DNA of 64,000 bases from contig NZ_PVNL01000111.1 of assembly GCF_002994635.1 (NCBI RefSeq), forward strand, positions 1-64,000. The letters are read 5' to 3'. The notes beneath the pieces were generated by a model that saw only the letters and a list, made by a program, of their open reading frames with translations, was not told the DNA's origin and searched no databases. Source of the stretch: Enhygromyxa salina. Its GTDB lineage: Bacteria; Myxococcota_A; Polyangia; Nannocystales; Nannocystaceae. The translations under genes and the position numbers were made by a program. Every line of letters starts with the position of its first letter. Position 1 is the first letter of the stretch. Positions 35,523-44,316 of the stretch are shown here, piece after piece.

Positions 35523-36671
35523 CGCTTTGCCTACGTGAACGGCTCGCCCGTTCAGATGACGGATGTCGCAGGAACGAACGAAGATGAGCCGACGATTTGG
35601 GTCCCGGAGACCGACGCGCCCGTCGAGATCACCGTCCAGACACAGCCCCTCAGTCCAGCCGACATTGTCGGACATTTGTTCCCAGGCTCCGGCGACACCA
35701 CTCCAGCCGAACGGAGCTGGCGCGATCGTCTTGGGTATCACCTCGGGGTCGCCATCGAGCTTCGTGAGCGGGCCGTTGACGCCACGGTGGAGGCGCTCGA
35801 GGCTGGCAAAGAACTCTACGACAACGCCGACGATGCCGGCCTAGCAGTCGGTACTCTTGCTAACGAACTTCAGTCCGCGATCTCGACCGAGTCGGGTCGA
35901 CTGCAGATCGGCGCTTCACTTGCGGAGGGCTTCCTCAGTTCCATTGACAAGGGAATTGTCGCCATCGACGACTATCAGGAAGCCGCGGCGAAGGGCGACG
36001 TCGAGGCTGGAGCCGACGCGGCGATCGACGTTGGCGAAGGCGCGCTCAGCCTGAGCATTGTGGCGAATCCGGCCGCGGCGACTGCTCGGCTCACAACTCG
36101 CGCTACGAACGCGACCGTCCGAGCGGCGCGAACGCGACGTGCCGTCGCGCAGGCAACGCGTGGCGAGTCAGTCGCGGGAGGTGCTGCCGCAGAGCGGGCC
36201 GCGGTCCGGACCGCAGGGCGCGAAGCAGCGGCTTCACGGGGCGCCGCGGCCTCGGCCGCGGGAGGTGCTGTGTCGCCGGTCCGCCCCGCGGTCACCAATG
36301 CGGGACATGCATATGCCAAAGCCCTCTATCCAGGTGGATCCGGGCGCGCGTTCGCCGGCCATGGCGAGTTGAGGTTGGGCGCGGGCAATGTCACCGTACC
36401 CGAAGGGACTTCACTCACGTTCTACAGCAAGCATGGGAAGTCGCTGACTGACCGTGCCGGGCGCCGTGTCGAACGGGGATCCCGATTTGGCCTACGCCGG
36501 TATAAGTTCTTCCCCGGCGACCGGGTCCCAAACTACACGCTAAAGCCACCGGACGGTTTGAAGATTCGACAGAACTCGATCACAGTGGCAACTCCGACCC
36601 CACTATCGGATTTACTTGTACCCAACATGGGCGATCTCGACTGGGCAGCATGCCGGGTAACGAGGCTTTGA
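34122..36671 (+). CDS. orphan Rhs cassette with Stv-like C-terminal tip
   Basis: An 849-residue frame from the first possible ATG, which lies inside the core; no ribosome site precedes it, so it may be silent. The core (to about residue 467) ends RWTASDPIGLSGG. The tip has a helical, Ala/Arg-rich middle and a C-terminal domain (about 745-849) with FAGHGELRLG, VPNYTLKPPDGLKI, TPLSDLLVPNMG and DWAACR. I associate this pattern with the putative adhesin/Stv domain found at Rhs C-termini. The 5' half of the original gene was separated from it by the IS21 insertion. The immunity-position gene begins 12 bp downstream. Confidence 0.7.
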   Translation: MATAAAPSLETTVYTSSSTHDALGRVLTAISPDGSEVAYAYNERGALKTVDCKHRGALTSTPVVAEITYDVRGRRESITHAANSTTTSYSYDPLNFRLRAIETTRASDSKKLQGLHYHHDPVGNVTDIRDDAQQTVYFQNAIVEAANSYTYDALYRLVEATGREHATQGTAQRSSTQLLPDSSAVPMANDPNALRRYTQSYTYDAVGNLETVVHAPASGTGWTRRYQYREDGNRLVGTSAPGDSAGALYTNTATYSHTYPHDEHGNFTAMPHMSTMAWDELDQLHHCTVGSQEVYFQFAGGQRVRKYVEHAGATTEERIYLGSFELYRKRVNGALVNGTLKEEWESLHVSDDTGRILLVETHTVDDGDVVGSPTGIWRFQLSNHLGSAATEVSETGAVISYEEYHPYGTSAYRLVDSQIDVPAKRYRYTGMERDEETGLGYHTARYYAPWLGRWTASDPIGLSGGINRFAYVNGSPVQMTDVAGTNEDEPTIWVPETDAPVEITVQTQPLSPADIVGHLFPGSGDTTPAERSWRDRLGYHLGVAIELRERAVDATVEALEAGKELYDNADDAGLAVGTLANELQSAISTESGRLQIGASLAEGFLSSIDKGIVAIDDYQEAAAKGDVEAGADAAIDVGEGALSLSIVANPAAATARLTTRATNATVRAARTRRAVAQATRGESVAGGAAAERAAVRTAGREAAASRGAAASAAGGAVSPVRPAVTNAGHAYAKALYPGGSGRAFAGHGELRLGAGNVTVPEGTSLTFYSKHGKSLTDRAGRRVERGSRFGLRRYKFFPGDRVPNYTLKPPDGLKIRQNSITVATPTPLSDLLVPNMGDLDWAACRVTRL

Positions 36672-36683
36672 TGAGGCTTCTAC

Positions 36684-37127
36684 ATGCGATATAGTGACCT
36701 CAGCAAGTATAGCTACACCAAACTCCAGTCGAAGGCATCGCTTCTCAACGTGGGGTGGGTCGACCGGGACGTACCTTTCCTCAAGGGGTCGATTCCTGCT
36801 CAGGCCATAGCGAGGATCGAGTCAGCCATTCCTTTGCATCTCAACGCGATGCGAGGCGTACATGGGTGCCCCTTTTGTGGGGACAGGGACATCTACACAG
36901 ATATAGACGGAAAGCGCACGCTGCTCGGAATGTCAGAGATTTGGATTCCCTCCACGGTCAGCGAGACGGTGTACATCGCGCCAAGCCTGCTCCTGCACTA
37001 CATCAGGGACCATCAATACATGCCACCTCGGGAAGTCGTAGACGCGCTCCTCGCACTTCCATGCGATCCTGCACGCTGGAACACCCCTGGGGGGAGCTAT
37101 TCAAAACTGGTCAAACGCTATGGCTGA
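36684..37127 (+). CDS. small CxxC protein, probable immunity protein (copy 2)
   Basis: A 147-residue protein, the paralogue of the protein at 20184, starting MRYSDLSKYSYTKLQ with LLNVGWVD, GCPFCGDRD and LLLHYIRDHQYMPP. ATG 36684 has GAGG eight bases upstream. It follows the Stv-like Rhs tip by 12 bp. The same tip-end and immunity gene order is seen as a remnant at 20098-20627, which supports a real toxin-immunity pair. The Cys pair suggests a small metal site. Function is inferred from position. Confidence 0.72.
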   Translation: MRYSDLSKYSYTKLQSKASLLNVGWVDRDVPFLKGSIPAQAIARIESAIPLHLNAMRGVHGCPFCGDRDIYTDIDGKRTLLGMSEIWIPSTVSETVYIAPSLLLHYIRDHQYMPPREVVDALLALPCDPARWNTPGGSYSKLVKRYG

Positions 37128-37182
37128 CGCCCGAGTTGGTGTCGGCAAGAAACAAGTCGCGGATCCGCGTGAGCCAAGTGAT

Positions 37183-37236
37183 GCCTGCCGAAAGGTGTAC
37201 CTTCATATTCGTCCATCTTATACAAATGAGCAGTCG
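37183..37236 (+). repeat. cassette junction element J3
   Basis: Third copy of the junction element, here with the palindrome AAGGTGTACCTT, then TATTCGTCC-N-TACAAATGAGCAGTC. Its ATG (37226) reads out of frame with the core that follows. Confidence 0.8.
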
Positions 37237-38540
37237 CGCGGTGGCGCTCGCTCCGCTTGACGGTCGTCGGCTTGTCGAGCACGCGCCGATGGTAGCCAAG
37301 GTCAGCGATAGCGACGACCTACGCAGAAGTCTCGCCGGGCGCCGGTCTCGCCGACTAGACAGCGATCGCCAACCAGAACACTATCGCAACCATGGCGACC
37401 GCCGCCGCGCCCTCGCTCGAGACGACCGTGTACACGTCGTCGAGCACCCACGACGCGCTCGGCCGGGTGCTCACCGCGATCTCGCCCGACGGCTCGGAGG
37501 TCGCCTACACCTACAACCAGCGCGGCGCGCTGAAGACCGTCGACTGCAAGCACCGCGGCGCGCTCACGTCGACGCCCGTGGTCGCGGAGATCACGTACGA
37601 CGTCCGCGGCCGGCGAGAGTCGATCACCCACGCCGCCAACTCGACGACGACCAGCTACACCTACGACCCGCTGAACTTCCGCCTGCGCGCGATCGAGACC
37701 ACCCGCGCGAGCGACAGCAAGAAGCTGCAGGGTCTCCACTATCACCACGATCCAGTCGGCAACGTCACGGACATCCGCGACGACGCGCAGCAGACGGTCT
37801 ATTTCCAAAACGCGATCGTCGAGGCCGCGAACAGCTACACCTACGACGCGCTCTACCGGCTGGTCGAGGCGACCGGCCGCGAGCACGCCACGCAGGGCAC
37901 GGCGCAGCGGAGCTCGACGCAGCTGCTGCCAGTCAGCAGCGCGGTGCCGATGGCGAACGACCCCAACGCGCTGCGGCGGTACACGCAGAGCTACACGTAC
38001 GACGCCGTGGGCAACCTCGAGACGGTCGTCCACGCGCCGGCGAGCGGGACGGGCTGGACGCGTCGGTACCAGTACCGCGAAGACGGCAACCGGCTCGTGG
38101 GCACCAGCGCCCCCGGGGACTCGGCCGGGGCGCTCTACACGAACACGGCCACGTACAGCCACACCTACCCGCACGACGAGCACGGCAACTTCACCGCGAT
38201 GCCGCACATGTCGGCGATGGCATGGGACGAGCTCGACCAGCTGCATCAGTGCACGGTGGGGTCGCAGGAGGTGTACTTCCAGTACGCGGGCGGGCAGCGG
38301 GTCCGCAAGTATGTGGAGCACGCGGGAGCGACGACCGAAGAGCGCATCTACCTGGGCAGCTTCGAGCTGTACCGCAAGCGTGTCAACGGCGCGCCGGTCA
38401 ACGGGACGCAGGGCGCGGCGCAGCGGCCTCGACCCAGCTGCTGCCCGACAGCAGCGCGGGAGCCGATGCCGAACGCGGCCGAGTGGGTTCAAGGGTCTCT
38501 TCTGTCAGCGAATCGTCCGCCGAAGTACACATGCTGCTGA
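37226..38540 (+). pseudogene. broken Rhs cassette E
   Basis: The junction ATG at 37226 reads MSSRAVALAPLDGRR but is out of frame with the core. The core itself is open from 37392 to about 38408, where it breaks after VNGT. Bases 38409-38478 are then a second, diverged copy of an internal core segment (compare 21981-22050), after which the frame is lost and ends at 38540. There is no DPIGL signature and no tip. This is a non-functional recombination product. Confidence 0.8.
37353..38408 (+). repeat. Rhs core repeat, copy E (truncated)
   Basis: First 1,056 bp of the 1,440-bp core; near-identical to copies B, C and D up to the break at the VNGT codons. Confidence 0.9.
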
Positions 38541-38861
38541 TATTCGAATATCTAGCGCTCGCGCCACTGGGGGCTAAGTTGCTCTGGAACATCGCCGCAG
38601 CCTTCACCCTGGCGAAACGGAGGCGTGACGGCGACAAATCAGGAATTTCGCTCATGCCGTTTGGTCGAGGTCGTCCTACTTGGGTTGGCTGTCTTGCTCG
38701 AATGGGTCGTGCAGCCCGGCGATCGACTTGCAACGCCTCTACTCGTCGGAGCCATCGGTTTTTCCGCGATTGTCGTGAGCTATCTGGTGATGCCCATTGT
38801 CGGGGCCCTTTCTCCACGTACCAGCCGGAAGACTCGAAGTAGGCGGCGGCATCCTGTGTAG
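38531..38861 (+). pseudogene. frameshifted small membrane protein
   Basis: From ATG 38531 the frame encodes MLLIFEYLALAPLGAKLLWN and a basic loop. The hydrophobic continuation (VVLLGLAVLLEWVV, then LLVGAIGFSAIVVSYLVMPIVGAL) is in a different frame that is open to 38861. A frameshift around 38630-38650 would join them into a protein of about 110 residues with three membrane helices. By position, after the broken cassette E, it may be a decayed membrane immunity protein. Confidence 0.5.
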
Positions 38862-38881
38862 CGAGGCAAGGTGAAGTGACG

Positions 38882-39382
38882 ATGAAGACGATCGAAGACA
38901 GTGAAGCGGGCGAGCAAGTTGCTCGAGCCCTCCTCGAGGGCTCAGGGTTCGCCGCGTTCTCGTTCTCGACTCAGTTTACTTTGCGCTTCTCTCGCTCAAC
39001 GCCGGGCACGTTTGCGGGTAAGAAGCTTCCGGCGGAAGTAGAGCTCGTGCTTCATGGAACGTGGAGGTTCGGCGAAGACGATCAGTGGCGCGAGCACGTC
39101 GCGCGCATTGCTCCGCCGAACGCAATCGAGCCTGACGAACCCGTGCAAGCTTGGGAGCTCGCACATCTGCGGTGGACGGAGGGCGCGAACGTCGAATCCG
39201 TCGATGTTGCTAGCGGTGCACTTTCGATTCGCTTCCAGAATGGCCGCGTTCTTACGGCCTCGGCGAATCTCGACGACGGAGATACCGCTTGGATCTTGAG
39301 CGTCGCTGGCGAGCCAGAGTCGACGGCGTCGTGGTCGGTTGCGTCGGCCGGAGGAGCGCTGTTCGTGAGGGAACCGGCTTGA
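38882..39382 (+). CDS. hypothetical protein, possible immunity protein
   Basis: A 166-residue soluble acidic protein. The N-terminal half contains Phe-rich strands (FAAFSFSTQFTLRFS) and the C-terminal half reads like a beta-sheet domain (GALSIRFQNGRVLTASAN). ATG 38882 has AAGG nine bases upstream; GTG 38876 is also possible. No named family recognised. It lies between the broken cassette E and junction element J4, where immunity genes are expected. Confidence 0.5.
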   Translation: MKTIEDSEAGEQVARALLEGSGFAAFSFSTQFTLRFSRSTPGTFAGKKLPAEVELVLHGTWRFGEDDQWREHVARIAPPNAIEPDEPVQAWELAHLRWTEGANVESVDVASGALSIRFQNGRVLTASANLDDGDTAWILSVAGEPESTASWSVASAGGALFVREPA

Positions 39383-39442
39383 TCCCTGCCCGAACCTGGC
39401 TGTCGAAAGGCGTGTGCTCGGCCACGACCGTGTTCGGAAACC

Positions 39443-39500
39443 CCTGCCCGAAGGTCTTGTACCTCTGCATTCGTTCAACTTGGACAAATGAGCAGTCGGG
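39443..39500 (+). repeat. cassette junction element J4
   Basis: Fourth junction copy: TGCCCGAAGGTCTTGTACCT, then CATTCGTTC-N-ACAAATGAGCAGTC. Its ATG is at 39488. Confidence 0.8.
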
Positions 39501-39640
39501 CTCCGCCGACGAAAGACGCAGGAACTCCGCCGGGCGCCGTTCTCTGCGGCTGGACAGCAATCGTCAACCAGAACACGATCGCAACCGTGGCCATCGCCGC
39601 CGCGCCGTTGCTCGAGACGACCTATCAAAAGCGTGCTGTC
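39488..39640 (+). pseudogene. Rhs core-start remnant
   Basis: From the junction ATG the frame reads MSSRAPPTKDAG, then GWTAIVNQNTIATVAIAAAP and LLETTY, equivalent to the first codons of the Rhs core (39549-39623). The similarity stops there and the rest of the core and tip is absent. Confidence 0.75.
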
Positions 39641-39718
39641 CGAGGGAGAATGCATCAGGTGATCCCAGACTCACAGCAACGTGACTGCGCCCTGCGAGCA
39701 AGGCCAAAAGGAACGAGG

Positions 39719-40048
39719 ATGAACAGTGATACGACGGATGAGGAAGTCGCTCAGATGAACTGGGGCGACATCAGCCTAACCGGCATCTCCTGGATCGAGG
39801 AGGGGCGAGATATCGTCTTGCACCTGCTTGTACCGCCAACGGACCGAAGGCTGAACGTAGTCTGTCGTTGGGCCCGGAAGCTACGGATTGAACTCGAGTT
39901 CGACGTCAATAGCGGCTACGCGCTATCATGGGATGGCGAGGTGAAGCGCGGTGCGGACGGAGATTGGGAGGTAGATCTCGACTTCGCGGGAGCAGGCGGT
40001 GTTTCGCTCGTATGCCAGGACTTGGACTTCCGCGAATCGCCGGATTAG
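39719..40048 (+). CDS. small hypothetical protein, possible immunity protein
   Basis: A 109-residue acidic protein (MNSDTTDEEVAQMNWGD start) with alternating strands (RDIVLHLLVPP, KLRIELEFDVN, GVSLVCQDLDF). ATG 39719 follows GAACGAGG, a plausible ribosome site; the same frame is open upstream but that part is Rhs remnant. No family recognised. It follows the core-start remnant, consistent with an orphan immunity gene. Confidence 0.5.
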   Translation: MNSDTTDEEVAQMNWGDISLTGISWIEEGRDIVLHLLVPPTDRRLNVVCRWARKLRIELEFDVNSGYALSWDGEVKRGADGDWEVDLDFAGAGGVSLVCQDLDFRESPD

Positions 40049-40087
40049 CGTGAGCCGCGGGCGCGGATCACCCCGGGTACCGTCGCC

Positions 40088-40318
40088 TTGGACATCCAAG
40101 AGTTGATCCGGCTGGCAACCGGCACAGATCAATGGTTCTACGATGTCCTGGTCGCTTGCGAGGGCCATGATCTGCCAGCAGTGACGTTTGGGCTGCACGA
40201 CTCGTCCTCAATGTTCGTCGAAGGGCCTCGAGACGTCGCGGAGCGCATTGTGACACTTCGAATCCCTGAAGCTCTGCTCAGGAGGCTAGCAGCCACAGCG
40301 AAACAGAACCTCGCCAAC
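40088..40318 (+). pseudogene. 3'-truncated small gene at island edge
   Basis: From TTG 40088 the frame encodes about 77 plausible residues (MDIQELIRLATGTDQWFYDV, then FVEGPRDVAERIVTLRIPEA). It then runs without a stop into the antisense strand of the pirin gene, where the codons are typical of a shadow frame. The native 3' end has therefore been lost at about 40318, which marks the right boundary of the toxin island. Confidence 0.5.
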
Positions 40319-41338
40319 CTACCCCCCCACCTCCTCACGCCCATCCGCATGCACCGCAAACCGCCCCTGCTCGCGCCCGTGCACCGGGTCGGCGCTGGCC
40401 CACGGCCAGCCGCCGTAGCCGTCCCGACGAAAGTCCGCCATCGCCTGCTGGATCTCCTCGCGCGTGTTCATGACAAACGGCCCGTGCTGGGCAACCGGCT
40501 CGTCGATCGGCCGGCCCTGCAGCACCAGCAACTCAGCCTCAGCGTCGCCATTCTCCAGCAGCAGCTCGACCTCCGGCCGCACCCGAATCCCCGCGTGCCG
40601 ATCCAAGTTCGCCCCATCAATACGGATCGACCCCCCGGCAAAGAAGTACAGCGTACGGTTCACCCCAGCGCCGGCGGCCGGCAGCGTCCAAATCGCCCCC
40701 GGCTGCATCCGCAGGGTCCAGATCGCGACGTCCGAGTCCGGTCGCGCCGCCCATGAGCTGGGCGGCGGCGGCGGCCCGCGGTGCTCACCGATCTGCCCAG
40801 CCACGACCGCGACCTGGGTGACCCGGCCGTTGGCGTCGGTAAACCGGGGCTTGGGGATCAGCGGCTCCCACAACATCGTAAAGTAGGGATCGACGAGCTT
40901 GTCCTGGCTGGGCAGGTTCAACCAGATCTGAAACAGCTCGGTCGGGTTGGGCTGGTCCCGGTTGATCAGCGGAAACATCTCCGAGTGGACGATCCCGCGG
41001 CCGGCGGTCATCCACTGGCAGTCGCCGTGACCGAATCGGGCCTTGGCGCCGAGCGAGTCGGAGTGATCGATGTACCCACGCCGGGCGAGGGTCACGGTCT
41101 CGAACCCCCGGTGGGGGTGCTGCGGGAACCCAGGCACGACGTCGCCGTGATACATGCGCCAGCCGTCTTTGCCGGCGAAGTCCATGCCGATCTTGCGCCC
41201 CTCGAGGCTGGCCTTTGGCCCGAGCCGGTCGTCGCCGGCCGGGTAGCGGTCATCGTGATGAACGCAGAACAAGAAGGGGTCGAAGGTCGGCCACTGGGGG
41301 CCGAGCTCGAACGCTCCGATCACCGCGGACTCGGTCAT
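40319..41338 (-). CDS. pirin family protein
   Basis: A 339-residue bicupin of the pirin family. The N-terminal cupin contains the metal-binding pattern QHPHRGFETVTL, then DCQWMTAGRGIVHSEMF, which supplies the His/His/His/Glu iron ligands. The C-terminal pirin domain follows (NRTLYFFAGGSIRIDG). Pirins are Fe-binding proteins, some with quercetin dioxygenase activity or roles in redox sensing. ATG 41338. The C-terminus reaches the island boundary; its last residues (ADGREEVGG) may be affected by the junction. Confidence 0.9.
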   Translation of the reverse strand: MTESAVIGAFELGPQWPTFDPFLFCVHHDDRYPAGDDRLGPKASLEGRKIGMDFAGKDGWRMYHGDVVPGFPQHPHRGFETVTLARRGYIDHSDSLGAKARFGHGDCQWMTAGRGIVHSEMFPLINRDQPNPTELFQIWLNLPSQDKLVDPYFTMLWEPLIPKPRFTDANGRVTQVAVVAGQIGEHRGPPPPPSSWAARPDSDVAIWTLRMQPGAIWTLPAAGAGVNRTLYFFAGGSIRIDGANLDRHAGIRVRPEVELLLENGDAEAELLVLQGRPIDEPVAQHGPFVMNTREEIQQAMADFRRDGYGGWPWASADPVHGREQGRFAVHADGREEVGG

Positions 41339-41403
41339 GCGCGACAGCGTGGCTCATCCGGTGTCGGCCGCCAACTCGCCCCTCCCTGATGCGGGGGGCG
41401 AGG

Positions 41404-42033
41404 TCAGGCGAGGGCGGCCTTGATGCGGACCTCGACGTCGTCGGGCGAGCCGACCCCATCGACACGCTTGAGCAGGCCCTTCGCGCCGTAGAAGGGGACG
41501 ATTGGCGCGGTCTCCGCGTGGTACTTCTCCAGCCGCGCTCGGCAGGCCTCGGCCGTGTCGTCCTTGCGGTGGACCAGGCGCGCGCGCACGGCCTCGTCGG
41601 TCGGGGGGTTGTTGATCAGGTGGTAGATCGCGCCGGTCTCGGGGTCCTGGCGCCGGTGGATGATGCGGTCCTCGATCAGCTCGTCGGGGACCTCGATCAA
41701 GACCACGGCGTCGAGCTCGATGCCGGCAGCCGACAGGGCCTGGTCGAGCGCCTGGGCCTGGGGGGTGGTCCGCGGAAACCCGTCGAGCATGAACCCGCTG
41801 GCGCAGTCCGGCTGCTGGATGCGCTCGAGCACCATGTCGATCACCAGGCTGTCCGGGACCAGCGCGCCCTGCTGCATGTACTCGTCGGCCCGCTTGCCCA
41901 GCTCGGTGCCCGCCTTGACCGCGGCGCGGAACATGTCGCCGGTGGAGATATGCGGGATCGCGTAAGTCTCGACCAGACGGGCGGCTTGTGTGCCTTTTCC
42001 GGCCCCCGGGGGGCCAACCAGGATCATTCGCAT
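41404..42033 (-). CDS. adk: adenylate kinase
   Basis: A 209-residue enzyme catalysing ATP + AMP = 2 ADP. The P-loop is GPPGAGKGT (residues 7-15). STGDMFRAAV binds AMP, and DGFPRTTPQAQALD and the LID start (IIHRRQDPETGAIYHL) follow. The LID lacks the four-cysteine zinc site. ATG 42033 starts the usual MRMILVGPPG; the frame extends to 42135 but those residues are not part of the family. Monocistronic here, divergent from the large lipoprotein gene. Confidence 0.95.
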   Translation of the reverse strand: MRMILVGPPGAGKGTQAARLVETYAIPHISTGDMFRAAVKAGTELGKRADEYMQQGALVPDSLVIDMVLERIQQPDCASGFMLDGFPRTTPQAQALDQALSAAGIELDAVVLIEVPDELIEDRIIHRRQDPETGAIYHLINNPPTDEAVRARLVHRKDDTAEACRARLEKYHAETAPIVPFYGAKGLLKRVDGVGSPDDVEVRIKAALA

Positions 42034-42210
42034 GTGCTTGTCACTCGTGGGTTGTTGTGGTGTCGCGCAGGAGGGCGCGCCCAAAGGTCGGCGAGAGTCG
42101 CACGCGGCCCCGAGGCCACGCAACCGCGGGCGCATGCGCGCAGCCAGCTGAAACTACGCGCTCGCCGATTCTTGTGGAAGCGCAGGGCGGAACTGTCCTA
42201 GGATACCGAC

Positions 42211-44304
42211 ATGGAGCGTCGTACCCTTGGAATTGTCTGCGTGTCCCTGTTGACTCTGGCTGCTTGCAGTGGCGACGACGTGACGGCCACGGGGGGCTTC
42301 AGCGCCGGCGAGACCAACACCGGCGACGGCGACGGCGACGGTGACGGCGACAGCAACAGCGGCGAGAGCGGTGAGACCAATGGGAATTCCGGCGACGGTG
42401 ACGGGGATCCCGGCGACGGCGACGGGGATCCCGGTGACGGCGACTCTGGCGACGGAGACGGCGATGGCGACGGCGACGCGCCGTGCATGACCGACGCCGA
42501 CTGCCCCGACGCGAACAACCCGATCTGCGACGCGGGCGAGTGCTGGCCGTGCACGCCCCAGAACGACATCTGTGACGTCGGCCAGTACTGCAGCCCCGAC
42601 AACGACTGCGTGGTCGGCTGCATCGAGGACGAAGACTGCCCCGACCCGCTGGTCTGCGACGTCAACTCCAACACGTGTACGGGCTGCGTCGAGGATCAGG
42701 ACTGCCCGCTCGGGTCGGTCTGCGAGGCCGGCGACTGCAACCCGGGCTGTACGGATCAGCAACCGTGTCAGAACGGGTTCTCCTGCTGCGGTGGCGAGTG
42801 TGAGAACCTGGCCGACGATCCCGAGAACTGCGGCGAGTGTGACAACCTCTGCCCCGACTTCCCCAACGCCGAAGACCTGTGCACCATGGGCGGCTGTGAC
42901 ATGGGCGACTGCGAGGGCAACTGGAACGACTGCAACGGCAACATCATGGACGGTTGCGAGACCCAGGCCATGTGCGCGTGCGTCCCAGGTGAGGAGATCG
43001 CTTGCTACACCGGGTTCCCGGGCAACACGGAGGGCGTTGGCCTGTGCCACGCGGGCACGCGGACCTGCAACATGATGGGCACGGGCTACGGCGCGTGCCT
43101 CGGCCAGGTCATCCCCGCGGTCGAGATCTGCTCGAACGGCATGGACGAGAACTGCAACGGGCAGGTCGACGAGAACCCCGACCTCGACGGCGACGGCTGG
43201 GGCGTGTGCGACAACGACTGCTGCGACCAGGTCAGCCCGGACTGCTCGACCCCCGCGCTCGTCAACCGCGGCGCGTTCGAGGTCGCGGGCAACAACGTCG
43301 ACGACGACTGCGACGGCGTCATCGATAACCCGATCCCGCTGTGCGACAACGGGCTGGCCAGCAACTCCAACAACGCGCTCGACTACGCCCGGGCCGTTGA
43401 TCTGTGCCAGTTCACCACCGAGAACCCGCAGCTGAGCAACCGGATCTGGGGTGTCATCAGCGCGTTCTTGCGGCGGGCCAACGACAGCGGCTCACCCAAC
43501 GCCAACTCCCGCTCGATCCGCCCGCAGTTCGGCACCAACAACTTGCCGCAGAAGGGGCAGCGGCTCGCGGTGATGTCGAGCGGCTACGCGTCGTACCCCG
43601 GCGCGGTCAACCCCAGCTACTTCGCGTTCGAGACCGGCCAGGACATGGGCGCTGGCTCCGACGTGCCCGCGCCCGCCGACTGGGTCGCGGCCAACGGCGG
43701 TCAGTTCCCCAACGCGCCCGGCTGCCCAGGCCCCGGCAGCACCACCGCGTTCGACTCGGTGATGTTCAAGGTCCGGGTGCGCGTGCCCACCAACGCCAAC
43801 TCGTTCTCGACCAAGATGTACTTCTTCTCGGCCGAGTACCCCGAGTACGTGTGCACGGCCTTCAACGACATGTTCGTGACGCTGGTCAACTCGACCGACA
43901 ACGGCAACCCGAACGACAAGAACATTGCGATCTACGCCCAGGGCAACAACACCTGGCCGGTCGGCGTGAACCTGGTGTCGGCGGCGCCGGGCCTGTTCAC
44001 CCAGTGCGACAACGGCAACATCGGCTGCGCGGGCGGACCCAACGTGCCCTACAACGGCTGCGTCAGTGAGCTCGGGCTGCTCGGCACGGGCTTCGACGCC
44101 GCCGCGGCGGCCTGCAACAACAACAACGACGCGGGCGGCGGCACTGGCTGGCTGACGATGTCGGGCAACGTCACGCCCGGCGAGACCATGGAGATCCGGT
44201 TTGTGATCTGGGACTCCGCCGACAGCGTGTGGGACTCGCTGGTGCTGCTCGACAGCTGGGAGTGGTCGGTCCAGGCGGCGTCGCCCGGCGTCACCCCTGG
44301 GTAG
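42211..44304 (+). CDS. large (GD)n lipoprotein with Cys-rich, MopE-like and anchor-L regions
   Basis: A 697-residue surface lipoprotein. The lipobox is TLAAC (Cys19), followed by a Gly-Asp/Ser linker (about 37-90). Then come Cys-rich repeats (TDADCPD, DEDCPD, DQDCPL; about 92-260). Two MopE-type metal-binding motifs follow (NGMDENCNGQVDE and NNVDDDCDGVIDN). The C-terminal half resembles the choice-of-anchor L domain (MYFFSAEYPEYVCTAFND, then GETMEIRFVIWDSADSVWDS). The type is characteristic of Nannocystis-like bacteria and fits a calcium- or copper-binding adhesin. ATG 42211. Convergent with the ERG2-like gene at 12 bp. Confidence 0.85.
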   Translation: MERRTLGIVCVSLLTLAACSGDDVTATGGFSAGETNTGDGDGDGDGDSNSGESGETNGNSGDGDGDPGDGDGDPGDGDSGDGDGDGDGDAPCMTDADCPDANNPICDAGECWPCTPQNDICDVGQYCSPDNDCVVGCIEDEDCPDPLVCDVNSNTCTGCVEDQDCPLGSVCEAGDCNPGCTDQQPCQNGFSCCGGECENLADDPENCGECDNLCPDFPNAEDLCTMGGCDMGDCEGNWNDCNGNIMDGCETQAMCACVPGEEIACYTGFPGNTEGVGLCHAGTRTCNMMGTGYGACLGQVIPAVEICSNGMDENCNGQVDENPDLDGDGWGVCDNDCCDQVSPDCSTPALVNRGAFEVAGNNVDDDCDGVIDNPIPLCDNGLASNSNNALDYARAVDLCQFTTENPQLSNRIWGVISAFLRRANDSGSPNANSRSIRPQFGTNNLPQKGQRLAVMSSGYASYPGAVNPSYFAFETGQDMGAGSDVPAPADWVAANGGQFPNAPGCPGPGSTTAFDSVMFKVRVRVPTNANSFSTKMYFFSAEYPEYVCTAFNDMFVTLVNSTDNGNPNDKNIAIYAQGNNTWPVGVNLVSAAPGLFTQCDNGNIGCAGGPNVPYNGCVSELGLLGTGFDAAAAACNNNNDAGGGTGWLTMSGNVTPGETMEIRFVIWDSADSVWDSLVLLDSWEWSVQAASPGVTPG
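42322..42477 (+). repeat. Gly-Asp coding repeat region
   Basis: Tandem GGC-GAC codons, interrupted by Asn/Ser/Glu and two GGGGATCCCGG-containing units, encode the flexible linker of the lipoprotein. Confidence 0.8.
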
Positions 44305-44316
44305 GCTGGTCGGACC

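Noticed and set aside
42322..42477. Short regularly spaced repeats resembling a CRISPR array
   Set aside because: They are in-frame Gly-Asp codons inside a lipoprotein linker; there are no spacers of uniform length and no cas genes.
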